Shown piece after piece: positions 25,594-35,079 of a stretch of DNA of 64,000 nucleotides. The stretch is taken from positions 1-64,000 of the forward strand of contig NZ_JAMTCF010000025.1 of assembly GCF_024171695.1 (NCBI RefSeq), written 5' to 3'. The notes under the pieces are model-generated. The model was not told where the DNA came from. It ran no database searches and worked only from the letters and a program-made list of their open reading frames with translations. Position numbers and translations under genes: made by a program. Every line of letters starts with the position of its first letter. The stretch's first letter is position 1. This stretch comes from Actinosynnema pretiosum. Its GTDB lineage: Bacteria; Actinomycetota; Actinomycetes; Mycobacteriales; Pseudonocardiaceae.

Positions 25594-26166
25594 TCACCTG
25601 GGGGTGGCGATCGAGACGTCGACGGTTGTGGTCCCTGGCACAGTGCGCACCAGGGCCGTCACGGCGCGTCGTTCCGCCTCGTCGTCGATCGCGCCCCGGA
25701 CGACCGCTCTGCCCGCCTCGACGGCGACGTGCCAGTGCCCGGCGGGGTCGTAGGCGCGCAGTGCCCGGTCGATGCGCGCCGCGAGCACGTCGTCGTCCGG
25801 GGTGAGCACGCGCAGCAGATCACTTCGGCTCACCACGCCGACGAGCGTACCGACGTGGTCGACGACCGGCAGGCAGCGAAGGTGGTTGCCCAGCATGGTG
25901 CCCGCGAGGTCGGTGGCGCTGGCGGTGAGCGGCGCGCTGATCACCGGCGCGCGCATGACCTGCCGCACCTCCAGGTCGCCGGTGGTGCGGCCGAGGCCCG
26001 CCAGGAGCAGGTCCGAGCCGGAGACGATGCCGACGAGCCTGCCGTCGGCGTCGGAGACGGGGAGGGCGGAGAAGCCGTGGTCGACGAGCAGCGCCGTCGC
26101 CGTGCGCACGGTGGTCCCCGGTTCGACCGAGACCACCGGCCTGGTCATCACATCCGCTGCGTTCAT
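25594..26166 (-). CDS. CBS-pair protein with C-terminal BON domain
   Basis: 190 residues from ATG 26166, GAGGGTG about eight bases upstream. Two CBS motifs are clear: NAADVMTRPVVSVEPGTTVRTATALL...GRLVGIVSGSDLLLA and LEVRQVMRAPVISAPLTASATDLA...GTLVGVVSRSDLLRVL. A BON domain follows (IDRALRAYDPAGHWHVAVEAGRAVVRGAIDDEAERRAV). CBS pairs bind adenosine nucleotides. The DosR-regulated Hrp1 of M. tuberculosis has CBS domains, but without BON. Divergent from the response regulator, each with its own box in the shared gap. Likely a nucleotide-sensing dormancy protein; partner unknown. Confidence 0.88.
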   Translation of the reverse strand: MNAADVMTRPVVSVEPGTTVRTATALLVDHGFSALPVSDADGRLVGIVSGSDLLLAGLGRTTGDLEVRQVMRAPVISAPLTASATDLAGTMLGNHLRCLPVVDHVGTLVGVVSRSDLLRVLTPDDDVLAARIDRALRAYDPAGHWHVAVEAGRAVVRGAIDDEAERRAVTALVRTVPGTTTVDVSIATPR

Positions 26167-26224
26167 GGCGGTCACCCTCGCCCGCGCGCGGGGGCTCCGC
26201 GAGGGGCGCAGGGCGGGTCGGGTC

Positions 26225-26239
26225 AGGGCCGTAGGTCCC
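26225..26239 (-). promoter_or_regulatory. DosR-type box D (CBS-BON gene)
   Basis: Read on the minus strand GGGACCTACGGCCCT, centred 66 bases before the CBS gene ATG. Confidence 0.75.
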
Positions 26240-26387
26240 GGCCGGGCGGGGGCGGGCGGACCGGTCCGGGGTGCGGCCGGGGGCCGGGTGGGGCACGGTG
26301 TGCCGGTGGCCGCGCGGCCTGCTGGAACACTCTCGGTGGGCCCCTGGGCGCCTGCGCAGCGTGGTGAGGGCGCTACGAAGGGGGACC

Positions 26388-26402
26388 GGGACCTTGGACC
26401 CT
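26388..26402 (+). promoter_or_regulatory. DosR-type box E (response regulator autoregulation)
   Basis: GGGACCTTGGACCCT, centred 66 bases before the GTG of the response regulator gene, the same distance as box D to its gene. An overlapping GGGGGACCG precedes it. Confidence 0.75.
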
Positions 26403-26460
26403 GTCAGGCGGGGTCCGGGGCGAGGGATGTTGTGCACGGGTTTGACGGAAGGTGGGTGCG

Positions 26461-27117
26461 GTGAGCGCACGGGTGTTCCTGGTGGACGACCACGAGGTCG
26501 TCCGCGTCGGGGTGAGGGAACTGCTGAACAGCGACGACGAGCTGGAAGTCGTCGGCGAGGCCGGTTCGGTCGCGGAGGCGCTGGCGCGGGTGCCCGCGAG
26601 CGGCGCGAACGTGGCCGTGCTGGACGTCCGGCTGCCCGACGGCAACGGCATCGAGCTGTGCCGCGAGCTGAAGTCGCTCATGCCCGACCTGCAGTGCCTG
26701 ATGCTGACGTCGTTCACCGACGACGAGGCGCTGTTCGACGCGATCATGGCGGGCGCCTCGGGCTTCGTGCTCAAGCGCATCCTGGGCACGGACCTGTGCA
26801 CGGCGGTGCGCACGGTCGCGTCCGGGCAGTCGCTGCTGGACGCGCGCTCGACCAGCGCGCTGCTGAACCGGATCCGCCGCGAGCGCGAGCAGGGCGACCC
26901 GGTCCGGATGCTGACCGAGCAGGAGCGGACCGTGCTCGACCTGATCGGGCAGGGCATGACGAACCGGCAGATCGCCGAGAGCATGTTCCTGGCCGAGAAG
27001 ACGGTGAAGAACTACGTGTCGCACCTGCTGGCGAAGCTGGGGCTGGAGCGGCGCACCCAGGCCGCGGTGCTGGCGAGCAAGCTGCGCAAGCGGCCGGGCG
27101 GGGTCGAGGCGGACTGA
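26461..27117 (+). CDS. devR: DosR/DevR-like response regulator
   Basis: 218 residues, GTG 26461 behind GGAAGG. Receiver domain: acidic pair [14 protein letters not shown], phosphoacceptor D55 in [14 protein letters not shown]83 and K105. The LuxR-type HTH runs [20 protein letters not shown] then [21 protein letters not shown]. From memory of the mycobacterial DosR sequence, the recognition helix EKTVKNYVS and the following [13 protein letters not shown] are essentially identical; K180, K183 and N184 match DosR K179, K182 and N183. This predicts nearly the same DNA site, and matching boxes occur across 19-32 kb. The kinase partner is at 28006-29703. The gene appears autoregulated through box E. 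Confidence 0.93.
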   Translation: MSARVFLVDDHEVVRVGVRELLNSDDELEVVGEAGSVAEALARVPASGANVAVLDVRLPDGNGIELCRELKSLMPDLQCLMLTSFTDDEALFDAIMAGASGFVLKRILGTDLCTAVRTVASGQSLLDARSTSALLNRIRREREQGDPVRMLTEQERTVLDLIGQGMTNRQIAESMFLAEKTVKNYVSHLLAKLGLERRTQAAVLASKLRKRPGGVEAD

Positions 27118-27143
27118 GGCCGCCGGGGTGAGCGGAAGAGCCG

Positions 27144-27173
27144 CGAGGGGCGCGCCGGGTGGCGCGCCCCTCG
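27144..27173 (+). terminator. 13-bp hairpin after the response regulator gene
   Basis: CGAGGGGCGCGCC (27144-27156) and GGCGCGCCCCTCG (27161-27173), loop GGGT, 27 bases after the stop. Confidence 0.75.
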
Positions 27174-27247
27174 TGCGTTCGGGGGACGTTCGGCGGACGT
27201 CCGGGGCACGGCGCGGGGAAGCGCTTGCCCGCGGGTCCGGGTCGGGC

Positions 27248-27484
27248 TCAGTCCTCGTTCGCGGCGCCGACCCTCACCTTGCCCCTGGGGCGCCTCGGCT
27301 TGTCCTTGAGCAGCTTCTTGTTGGCGTAGAAGGCCCACCCGACCGCGGCGCCCGCGACGACCAGCCACATCAGCGCGGGCGGGAACCAGGTGAAGTGGAA
27401 CTGGCCCACGACGATCCCCGCGACGACCAGCGCGGAGAAGACCAGGTGCGCCAGGTCGAGCTTCATCTTCAGGTTGACCTTCAT
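27248..27484 (-). CDS. Small two-helix membrane protein
   Basis: 78 residues from ATG 27484 (AGGAG three bases upstream, close). Two hydrophobic segments (LAHLVFSALVVAGIVVGQF and LMWLVVAGAAVGWAFYA) are followed by a very basic tail (NKKLLKDKPRRPRGKVRV). No family is recognised. It lies 25 bases downstream of the SdpI-like gene on the same strand and may be cotranscribed with it. Confidence 0.65.
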   Translation of the reverse strand: MKVNLKMKLDLAHLVFSALVVAGIVVGQFHFTWFPPALMWLVVAGAAVGWAFYANKKLLKDKPRRPRGKVRVGAANED

Positions 27485-27509
27485 GTGCTCCTGCTCGTCC
27501 TCGCTCGGG

Positions 27510-27887
27510 TCAGCGCGCGCGTCCCGCCGCGCCGGTGCCGAGCACAGTACCGATGATCAAGAACAGGATCATCAACGCGGCCGAGAGCAGGACCACGACG
27601 AGGAAGGCGGTTCCCGAGTCGCGCGGCGTGAACGGGAGGGCGACGGCCCCCAGGAACTCCGGCACCCCGGCCAGGAACACCCACGGAGCGGCGACCCGGT
27701 GCACGGTGTCCCACGACTCGTCGTCCGCCAGCGACCGCTTGGTGCGGATGCCGAAGAACGGGTTCCGCTTCAGCTTCCCCCTCGCGCCGAGGCGCGCCAT
27801 CACGAACATCAGCGACGCGGCGAACAGCTGTCCCGCGACGACCAGCGCGACCACGCCCCACGGCGCGGGTTCGGCGGCTTCGAGCAC
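27510..27887 (-). CDS. SdpI-family membrane protein
   Basis: 125 residues, GTG 27887 with GGGAGG six bases upstream. About three membrane segments, with the SdpI core KLKRNPFFGIRTKRSLADDESWDTVHRVAAPW between the first and second. In Bacillus SdpI is an immunity/signalling membrane protein against SdpC; in actinomycetes the family is common and mostly uncharacterised. No toxin partner is visible. It lies 118 bases downstream of the sensor kinase start-to-stop unit on the same strand. Confidence 0.8.
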   Translation of the reverse strand: MLEAAEPAPWGVVALVVAGQLFAASLMFVMARLGARGKLKRNPFFGIRTKRSLADDESWDTVHRVAAPWVFLAGVPEFLGAVALPFTPRDSGTAFLVVVLLSAALMILFLIIGTVLGTGAAGRAR

Positions 27888-28005
27888 CGCGGCCCTCCCC
27901 GGTCCGGCGGCTCCGACGACCGCGCACGCCCACCGTACCCGGCGAGGTCCACCGGCAGGTCGAGCTCCCGACGAACGTCCACAGTGGACGCCGCCCGATC
28001 CCCGG

Positions 28006-29715
<1,710 letters not shown>

Positions 29716-29760
29716 TCACGCGGCGTTCGCCGCCGCAAAGCCCTGGTCCCTCCCTGACTA

Positions 29761-29775
29761 GGGACCTTCGACCGT
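29761..29775 (+). promoter_or_regulatory. DosR-type box F (second nitroreductase)
   Basis: GGGACCTTCGACCGT. A second half-conserved site reading GGGACCAGGGCT on the minus strand lies at 29739-29750, towards the sensor kinase gene. Confidence 0.7.
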
Positions 29776-29840
29776 GTACCCGCCGCCGATCTGGTCGGAC
29801 AGTGGATCGTGGTTGGTTCGATCGAGTGGCGGGTGCCGGG

Positions 29841-30890
29841 GTGAGGACGTTGAGTCAGGTCGTTGGGGTGAGCGGGGTCACCGGGGTTCTGGGGCTCTCC
29901 GAGGACGAGGTCGAGTCGGTGCTGACAGCGGCGGCGCTGGCGCCGTCGGTGCACAACACGCAGCCGTGGCGGTTCCGGCTGGAGGCCGACCGGATCGAGC
30001 TGCACGCGGACCTGGACCGCAGGCTGCCCGCCACCGACCCCGAGGACCGGGAGCTGCGGCTGGCCTGCGGGGCTGCGCTGTTCAACCTGCGCCTGGCGCT
30101 GCAGGGCCACGGCATCCGGCCGCTGGTCACGCTGATGCCCGGCCACGACGCGCCGGGCGCGCTGGCCGTGGTGCGGCGGGGCGGCAAGCTGCTGCTGGAC
30201 GACGAGACGCACCAGCTGCTGAACGCGGTGCCCGCGCGCCGCTCGAACCGCAAGCCGTTCCACGACGTGCCGGTCCCGGTGCGGCACCGGCAGGCGCTGC
30301 TGCGCGCCGCCGAGCGCGAGCGGTCCTGGCTGCACGTGGTGACCGACGCCGAGGAGCGCGCCCGGTTGCAGCGGTACGTGTCGAAGGCGCACCGCATCCA
30401 GCAGGCCGACCGGAGCGTGCTGGACGAGCTGGGCGAGTGGACCGGGGAGCGCACCTCGGGCGACGGCGTCCCGCCGCGCTCGGCCGGGCTGCGGCCCGCG
30501 CCGCAGGACGAGTGGGCGATGCGGGACTTCCTCGCGGCCGACGGCGGCGAGCGCCCGTCCGGGAAGGACTACGAGTCCGACCCGCTGGTGCTGGTGCTGT
30601 GCTCGTTCTACGACGGGCCGCTCGCCGAGGTGCAGGCGGGTCAGGCGCTGCAGCGGGTGCTGCTGACCGCGACCACGCTGGGTCTCGCGGTGTCGTTCAT
30701 GTCGCAGGCCATCGAGGTGCGGCCGGTCCGCGAGGAGCTGCGGCGCGCGCTCGGCGGCACGGTGGTGCCGCAGACGGTGCTGCGCGTGGGCTTCGGCTCC
30801 CCCATCCCGGCCAGCCCCCGGCGCGAGGTGCTGGAGATGCTGGTGTCCCCGGAGGCGAACGGGCAGGTGAACGGGCACGCGGGCGGGTGA
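29841..30890 (+). CDS. Acg-type nitroreductase-fold protein, second paralogue
   Basis: 349 residues from GTG 29841. Starts at 29802, 29826 and 29868 are also in frame. 29802 is unlikely because it is only about 34 bases from the centre of box F, too close for a transcript to begin before it. Signature LAPSVHNTQPWRFRLEADR, then LPATDPEDRELRLACGAALFNLRLAL, RRSNRKPFHDVP, and in the second half DEWAMRDFLAAD and VLLTATTLGLAVSFMSQAIEV. Same family as the gene at 19330-20316 and the mycobacterial DosR-regulated proteins. Two diverged copies in one regulon repeat the mycobacterial pattern. Activity unproven. Confidence 0.87.
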   Translation: MRTLSQVVGVSGVTGVLGLSEDEVESVLTAAALAPSVHNTQPWRFRLEADRIELHADLDRRLPATDPEDRELRLACGAALFNLRLALQGHGIRPLVTLMPGHDAPGALAVVRRGGKLLLDDETHQLLNAVPARRSNRKPFHDVPVPVRHRQALLRAAERERSWLHVVTDAEERARLQRYVSKAHRIQQADRSVLDELGEWTGERTSGDGVPPRSAGLRPAPQDEWAMRDFLAADGGERPSGKDYESDPLVLVLCSFYDGPLAEVQAGQALQRVLLTATTLGLAVSFMSQAIEVRPVREELRRALGGTVVPQTVLRVGFGSPIPASPRREVLEMLVSPEANGQVNGHAGG

Positions 30891-30975
30891 GCGGCGCCGG
30901 TCGACGACCGGCTGAAGACCGCGCGGGCCCGAGGTGCATCGAACCAACCGGAGATCGCACCTCATCACCCGCGCA

Positions 30976-31013
30976 GGGCGATCGGGCCGAACCAGCGCTC
31001 GGCCCGGTCGCCC
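30976..31013. terminator. Bidirectional hairpin between nitroreductase and alcohol dehydrogenase
   Basis: GGGCGATCGGGCCGA (30976-30990) pairs with TCGGCCCGGTCGCCC (30999-31013), one wobble, loop of eight. The genes converge here (stops at 30890 and 31036). Confidence 0.65.
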
Positions 31014-31035
31014 GTCACCCCTCACCACCGGCGGC

Positions 31036-32046
31036 TCACAGCTCGATGACCAGCCTGGCCGGGACCTTGCCCGCGAGGACGTCCTCGAAGGCCTCGTTGA
31101 CCTGGTCCAGCGTGGTCCCCTTGGCGATGACCTCGGTGCGCCCGGCCGCGTGCAGCTCGAACACCTCGGCCAGGTCCGCCCTGGTGCCCACGATCGAGCC
31201 GATCACCTTGATGCCCTTGAGCACCAGGTCGAACACCGGCACCGGCAGCACGCCGTCCGCCGGGAGCGCCACGCAGACCAGCCGCCCGCCGCGCCGCAGC
31301 GACGCGAAGGCCTGCTCGAAGCTGCGCGGTGACGCGGCCAGCGCGATCGCCACGTCCGCCCCGCCGAGCGCCTGGACGGCCGCGACCGGGTCCTCGGTGG
31401 CCGCGTTGACGGTGTGGTCGGCGCCGAGCCCGGTGGCGAGTTCGAGCTTGTCGTCCTCCACGTCGACCGCGATGGTGACGCCGCCCGCGATCCGCGCGTA
31501 CTGGAGCGCGAGGTGGCCGAGCCCGCCGATGCCGAACACGGCGACCTTCTCGGTCGGGGTGATGCCCGCGACCTTCACGGCCTTGTACGTGGTGACGCCC
31601 GCGCAGGTCAGCGGCGCCGCGTCCAGGCTGGACACGCCGTCGGGCACGGGCACCGCGTAGCGGGCGTCCGCGACGGTGAGCTCGGCGTAGCAGCCGTCGA
31701 CCGAGTAGCCGGTGTTCTGCTGCCCCTCGCACAGGGTCTCCCAGCCGGAGACGCAGTGCGCGCACTCGCCGCAGGCGGTGCCGAGCCACGGGATCGCGAC
31801 CCGCTGGCCGATCTTGGCCGCGTCGACGCCCTCGCCGACGGCCTCCACGACGCCGACGCCCTCGTGGCCGGGGATGAACGGCGGGGTCGGCTTGACCGGC
31901 CAGTCGCCGTGCGCGGCGTGGATGTCGGTGTGGCAGATGCCCGACGCCTCCAGCCGCACCAGCACCTCACCGGGGCCGGGTTCCGGTGTCGGGGCCTCCC
32001 CCACGGTGAGTGGCTTGCCGAACTCGGTGACGACCGCTGCTCTCAT
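31036..32046 (-). CDS. Zinc-dependent alcohol dehydrogenase (AdhP/AdhA type)
   Basis: 336 residues, ATG 32046 behind GGGAG. Medium-chain dehydrogenase: catalytic zinc site in ASGICHTDIHAAHGDWP and GHEGVGVVEAVG, structural zinc Cys set in CGECAHCVSGWETLC, NAD fold VFGIGGLGHLALQYA with the acidic residue AVDVEDDKLE favouring NAD over NADP. It would re-oxidise NADH by reducing aldehydes, useful when respiration stops. Box G1 lies 78 bases (centre) upstream, and the gap is shared with a divergent gene. Closely fits the fermentative theme of xfp-ackA. Confidence 0.92.
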   Translation of the reverse strand: MRAAVVTEFGKPLTVGEAPTPEPGPGEVLVRLEASGICHTDIHAAHGDWPVKPTPPFIPGHEGVGVVEAVGEGVDAAKIGQRVAIPWLGTACGECAHCVSGWETLCEGQQNTGYSVDGCYAELTVADARYAVPVPDGVSSLDAAPLTCAGVTTYKAVKVAGITPTEKVAVFGIGGLGHLALQYARIAGGVTIAVDVEDDKLELATGLGADHTVNAATEDPVAAVQALGGADVAIALAASPRSFEQAFASLRRGGRLVCVALPADGVLPVPVFDLVLKGIKVIGSIVGTRADLAEVFELHAAGRTEVIAKGTTLDQVNEAFEDVLAGKVPARLVIEL

Positions 32047-32116
32047 GTCGCGCTCCCATCGTCTTTCCCCCGTGGTCCGCGACACAGAAGTCTGCAAGAG
32101 CGCAGCTCCCGCGCCT

Positions 32117-32155
32117 GCGGCCGAAGGTCCCGCCGCACAGGGCCCCTTGGTCTCT
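32117..32155. promoter_or_regulatory. DosR-type boxes G1 and G2 (adh / divergent gene)
   Basis: G1 at 32117-32131 reads GGGACCTTCGGCCGC on the minus strand (13 of 15 match box C). G2 at 32141-32155 reads GGCCCCTTGGTCTCT on the plus strand and is weaker. G1 faces adh and G2 is centred 55 bases before the ATG of the plus-strand gene. Confidence 0.6.
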
Positions 32156-32202
32156 GACCGCCCGTTCGGCCCATCGGCACCCTGGGTGGTGGAGGTACGA
32201 CC

Positions 32203-32961
32203 ATGCAGAGCACAGCGACCCAGCCGGCGGTCACCGCAGCCGACATCGCCCACCTGCCGGAACCCGCCCAGCGCTACCTGGAGTTCACCGGTGTGCTCGG
32301 CCGACCGCTCGACATCGGGTTCGAGGCCCACCTGAACGGGTGGAGCAGGCAGCGCCCGGACCAGCACTGGACGCCGTGCCGCACGCACCAGCGCGCCAGC
32401 GCGGAGGACCTGAGCCGGGTCGTGGAGAACCGGGTCGGCAGGCTCGTGCAGACCACGGACGTGCTGCGGGACGGGCACGTGGAGCGCAGGTCCACGGCGC
32501 TGCGGGTGTTCACGGTCGCGCGGGAGAGCGGGCCGGAGCACGAGTCGAACGAGCTGGTGGCTTTCCTGTGCGACGCGGTGCTGCTGGCGCCGTCCGTGCT
32601 GCTGTCGCTGGACGTGCTGTGGAAGCCGGTGTCCGACGAGGCGTTCGACCTGGTGCTGACCGGCGATGGCCGCTCGGTGCGGGCGCGGGTCGTGGTGGAC
32701 GAGCGCGGGGCGGTGCGGGAGCTCACCTCCAACGACCGCTTCGCGGAGCTGCCCGAGGGCTTGGCGCGGACCAGGTGGTCGGCGGCGGTGGACGACGGCT
32801 GGTTCCTGGACAGCGACCGGATGCGACCGCGCCGGGTGCTGTCGGTGTGGCATTTGCCGTCCGGCGAGTTCGCGTACGCGCACTACGACCTGACCCGCTG
32901 CGAGGTCGTCTGCACCCCAGGGGAGGGACGCCGGATTCCCCGGCCCCGCGTGGGCGATTAA
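32203..32961 (+). CDS. Hypothetical protein of a DUF6544-like family
   Basis: 252 residues, ATG 32203 with GGAGG upstream. Starts with an Asp/Leu-rich ITAADIAHLPEPAQRYLEFTGVLGRPLDIGFEAHLNG segment, typical of proteins annotated DUF6544/DUF6920 (family name from memory). Soluble, with beta-rich patterning and no signal peptide; one hydrophobic stretch (LVAFLCDAVLLAPSVLLSLDVLW) could be buried or membrane-associated. Function unknown. It probably belongs to the stress regulon through box G2. Confidence 0.6.
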   Translation: MQSTATQPAVTAADIAHLPEPAQRYLEFTGVLGRPLDIGFEAHLNGWSRQRPDQHWTPCRTHQRASAEDLSRVVENRVGRLVQTTDVLRDGHVERRSTALRVFTVARESGPEHESNELVAFLCDAVLLAPSVLLSLDVLWKPVSDEAFDLVLTGDGRSVRARVVVDERGAVRELTSNDRFAELPEGLARTRWSAAVDDGWFLDSDRMRPRRVLSVWHLPSGEFAYAHYDLTRCEVVCTPGEGRRIPRPRVGD

Positions 32962-32971
32962 GTTCCCACGA

Positions 32972-33634
32972 ATGGACGATGTCGTGCTGTGGCGGCCCAC
33001 CGGGCAGGCCGAGCTGGACCTGGTGGCCGGTTCGGGGTGGCGGGAGTGGCCGCCCCGGCTGCCGGACCAGCCGATCTTCTACCCCGTGGTGAACCGGGAG
33101 TACGCGACCAGGATCGCCCGCGAGTGGAACGCCTCGGGGGCGGAGGGGGTCGGGTACGTGACCCGGTTCGCGGTGGAGGGGGAGTTCCTGGGGCGGTACC
33201 CGGTGCAGTCGGCGGGCGGGAGCGGCATCGACGAGCACTGGGTGCCCGCGGAGGAGCTGGAGGAGTTCAACCGGCACGTGGTGGGGCGGATCGAGGTGGA
33301 GGCGGAGTACCGGTCGGGCGTGGACGCCTCGGCCGTGGCCGGGCTGCCCGCCGCGTGGGTCGAGTACCTGGGCGGGACGTCGTGGCTGCGGCGGGGGCTG
33401 CGGCCGTCGGGCGAGTACTTGAGGCTGTACGGGCCGGAGGAGATCCGGGAGGTGCGGCCGGGGTTGGTGGTCGGCGAGCTCGGCTCGGACGGCTGGCTGG
33501 CGTTCGACCTGGAGCGCCCGGCGAACCCGCTGGTGGTGGTCGGCGGGCGGGACCTGGCGCCGGGGGCGGCGGAGTTCGTGGCGATGGTGGAGGACGGGAC
33601 GCTGGCGTGGAACGCCGAGGAGAGCTGGTACTGA
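32972..33634 (+). CDS. Hypothetical two-part protein (crystallin-J1-type N-terminus, SUKH-like C-terminus)
   Basis: 220 residues, ATG 32972, 11 bases after the previous stop, so probably cotranscribed. Residues 1-115 (LWRPTGQAELDLVAGSGWREWPPRLPDQPIFYPVVNREYATRIAREWN ... HWVPAEELEEFNRHVVG) match actinomycete proteins often labelled ADP-ribosylation/crystallin J1, a label with no proven activity. The rest (GLRPSGEYLRLYGPEEIREVRPGL ... GSDGWLAFDLERPANPLVVVGG) resembles SMI1/KNR4 (SUKH) domains, which serve as immunity or binding modules. Both calls are by pattern only. Role unknown; possibly contact-dependent defence. Confidence 0.55.
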   Translation: MDDVVLWRPTGQAELDLVAGSGWREWPPRLPDQPIFYPVVNREYATRIAREWNASGAEGVGYVTRFAVEGEFLGRYPVQSAGGSGIDEHWVPAEELEEFNRHVVGRIEVEAEYRSGVDASAVAGLPAAWVEYLGGTSWLRRGLRPSGEYLRLYGPEEIREVRPGLVVGELGSDGWLAFDLERPANPLVVVGGRDLAPGAAEFVAMVEDGTLAWNAEESWY

Positions 33635-33716
33635 GGTAGGTAGGCCGGGGCCTGGGGCCCTGGCGGAGACCCCACGTGGCGCGCGCCCCCCGACCGCGCC
33701 CACGTGCGCAAGGAGG

Positions 33717-33748
33717 ACCGCCCCCGGTCAGTGGGTTCCGGGGGCGGT
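33717..33748. terminator. Bidirectional hairpin between convergent genes
   Basis: ACCGCCCCCGG (33717-33727) and CCGGGGGCGGT (33738-33748), loop of ten, between the plus gene ending at 33634 and the minus gene ending at 33752. Confidence 0.7.
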
Positions 33749-33751
33749 TCG

Positions 33752-34189
33752 CTACGACCGGGGTTGGTCAGGTCGCTCGACGGGGACGTCGTGCAGGTCG
33801 GGGCAGTCGTCGGGCGCCTGCCCGCCGTTGGCGACGATCACCCCGAGCACGGCGCGCACCACCGCGAAGGGAACCTCTTGGTCGGCGGGCACGATCGCCT
33901 CGTTCGCCTGGTAGTCGTAGACGACCTCCCCGGTCCCGTTCCCACGAGTGGCCCGGAGCCGGTGCCCGTTCTCCTGGACGAAGCCGATCCCCTCGTCCTC
34001 GCGGAACCCCGCGCTCACGATCGGGTGCTTCCAGGGGTTCTCGGCGTTGTAGATCATCAGGATCGGCGGGCAGGGCCACCCCGCCGACTCGGACCGCACC
34101 CGCTCGATGACCGCGTCGAGGTCGTCCTGCGTCCGGACGGGGATGGGGGTCTTGGCGGTCTCGCGGTCGAAGCTCGCATGTAGTGTCAC
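33752..34189 (-). CDS. Imm1-type immunity protein for the adjacent deaminase toxin
   Basis: 145 residues. GTG 34189 overlaps the toxin stop (GTGA); another GTG three bases earlier is possible. Imm1 pattern: IPVRTQDDLDAVIERV, GIGFVQENGHRLRATRGNGTGEVVYDYQANEAIVPADQEVPF and AVVRAVLGVIVANGGQAPDD. Such proteins bind and block polymorphic toxins, here presumably the DddA-like deaminase encoded just upstream. Tight coupling ensures antidote is made with toxin. Cytoplasmic, no signal. Confidence 0.75.
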   Translation of the reverse strand: MTLHASFDRETAKTPIPVRTQDDLDAVIERVRSESAGWPCPPILMIYNAENPWKHPIVSAGFREDEGIGFVQENGHRLRATRGNGTGEVVYDYQANEAIVPADQEVPFAVVRAVLGVIVANGGQAPDDCPDLHDVPVERPDQPRS

Positions 34190-34920
34190 CACGGTGGTTC
34201 TTGCCCTCCGGTGAAGGTGTGCCGGTACCCGCCTGTCCCGTGGACCGTGAGCGAGTACCCGGCGGGCAGCAGGACGCCGATCAGATTTTTGCAGCCGAGC
34301 ACCTCCGCGCAGGGGACGGAGTTGATGACTAGGGTCGCGTGCCGGATGTTGGCGGTGCGCATGTGGACGGCGAGCTTCATCTCCACGTGGGTCGTGACCC
34401 AGAGCACGCCTCGCGGCCAGTAGCCGGTTTCACGCAGCGCGACGTCCACGGCCTTGGCGTCGGGCTCCTCTCCGCTGACGAGGCTGCCGCCCCGCCCTCC
34501 TGGGGCCCACCAGCGGCCGTGCGTCTTGGTGCGGGTCTTGGGCACGACGGGCGGGGGGAGCTCCCGGCGCAGCCGTTCGACGCGCTCGTCCTCGCTCTCC
34601 CCCGCAGGAACCGCCGGGGCCGCGCCCGACATCGCGGGCCCGCCCTCCCCCACCAGGGCGTCGACGACCCGCTGCACCGCCTGGATCGCGGCGTCCAGGC
34701 AGCGCCCGAGCGTGCGGGCCGCGTCGTGCTCGACCTCGCGGAAGGTCGCCGAGGCGACCACCACGTCCTCCTGGCCGCTGCCCGCGCCCGCGCTCTCGAT
34801 CAGCGCCGCCGCCTCGGCCGCCGAGTCCGCCGCCACCAGCAGCGCCGACTGCACCTCGCCCGCCCGGTCGACCACGAGCCGCAGCGCGGCCACGACCTCC
34901 CCCAGCGCGGCTCCGGGCAC
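34186..34920 (-). CDS. SCP1.201/DddA-like deaminase toxin
   Basis: 244 residues, GTG 34920. Residues 1-95 are helical and Ala-rich; a Pro linker with RVERLRRELPPPVVPKTRTKTHGRW follows, then the deaminase core. Zinc/catalytic motifs: HVE at 178-180 (TTHVEMKLAVHM) and PC-x5-C (SVPCAEVLGCKN, C204 and C210), followed by LLPAGYSLTVHG. This matches the family of the double-stranded DNA cytidine deaminase DddA. No signal peptide or Rhs/WXG region is evident, so the export route is unclear; the helical N-terminus may be the delivery or partner-binding part. The Imm1 gene follows with a 4-base overlap. A related copy lies at 38066. Confidence 0.78.
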   Translation of the reverse strand: MPGAALGEVVAALRLVVDRAGEVQSALLVAADSAAEAAALIESAGAGSGQEDVVVASATFREVEHDAARTLGRCLDAAIQAVQRVVDALVGEGGPAMSGAAPAVPAGESEDERVERLRRELPPPVVPKTRTKTHGRWWAPGGRGGSLVSGEEPDAKAVDVALRETGYWPRGVLWVTTHVEMKLAVHMRTANIRHATLVINSVPCAEVLGCKNLIGVLLPAGYSLTVHGTGGYRHTFTGGQEPPW

Positions 34921-34971
34921 CCCACCGTTCTAACGCCCCCCGCGCGCCCACCCCCGGAAGTTCACCCTTCC

Positions 34972-35000
34972 GACTTAAACCGAATCCCCCGAATTAACAA
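34972..35000 (-). promoter_or_regulatory. Candidate promoter of the first deaminase toxin
   Basis: On the minus strand TTGTTA (35000-34995), 17 bases, then TAAGTC (34977-34972), about 50 bases before the GTG of the toxin gene. The stretch is AT-rich relative to its surroundings. The -10 fit is only moderate. Confidence 0.4.
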
Positions 35001-35031
35001 TTCCACCCCACCGAACACCCGCGCACACCAA

Positions 35032-35059
35032 AAGACCCCGCCACACCGGGCGGGGTCTT
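35032..35059 (-). terminator. Hairpin with U-tract after the GlsB-like gene
   Basis: AAGACCCCGCC (35032-35042) and GGCGGGGTCTT (35049-35059). Read on the minus strand the stem is followed by TTTTGG. It lies 21 bases past the stop. Confidence 0.75.
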
Positions 35060-35079
35060 CAGGAGGATTGCGTCGGGTG

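Noticed and set aside
21089-25753. A 1,554-codon plus-strand open frame
   Set aside because: Antisense to the nucleotidyltransferase, Usp and synthetase genes; composition is biased and no ribosome site or domain is seen.
27181-27205. A box-like sequence GGGACGTTCGGCGGA near the small membrane protein gene
   Set aside because: Only about 10 of 15 positions fit, and it lies at the 3' ends of both neighbours rather than in a promoter gap.
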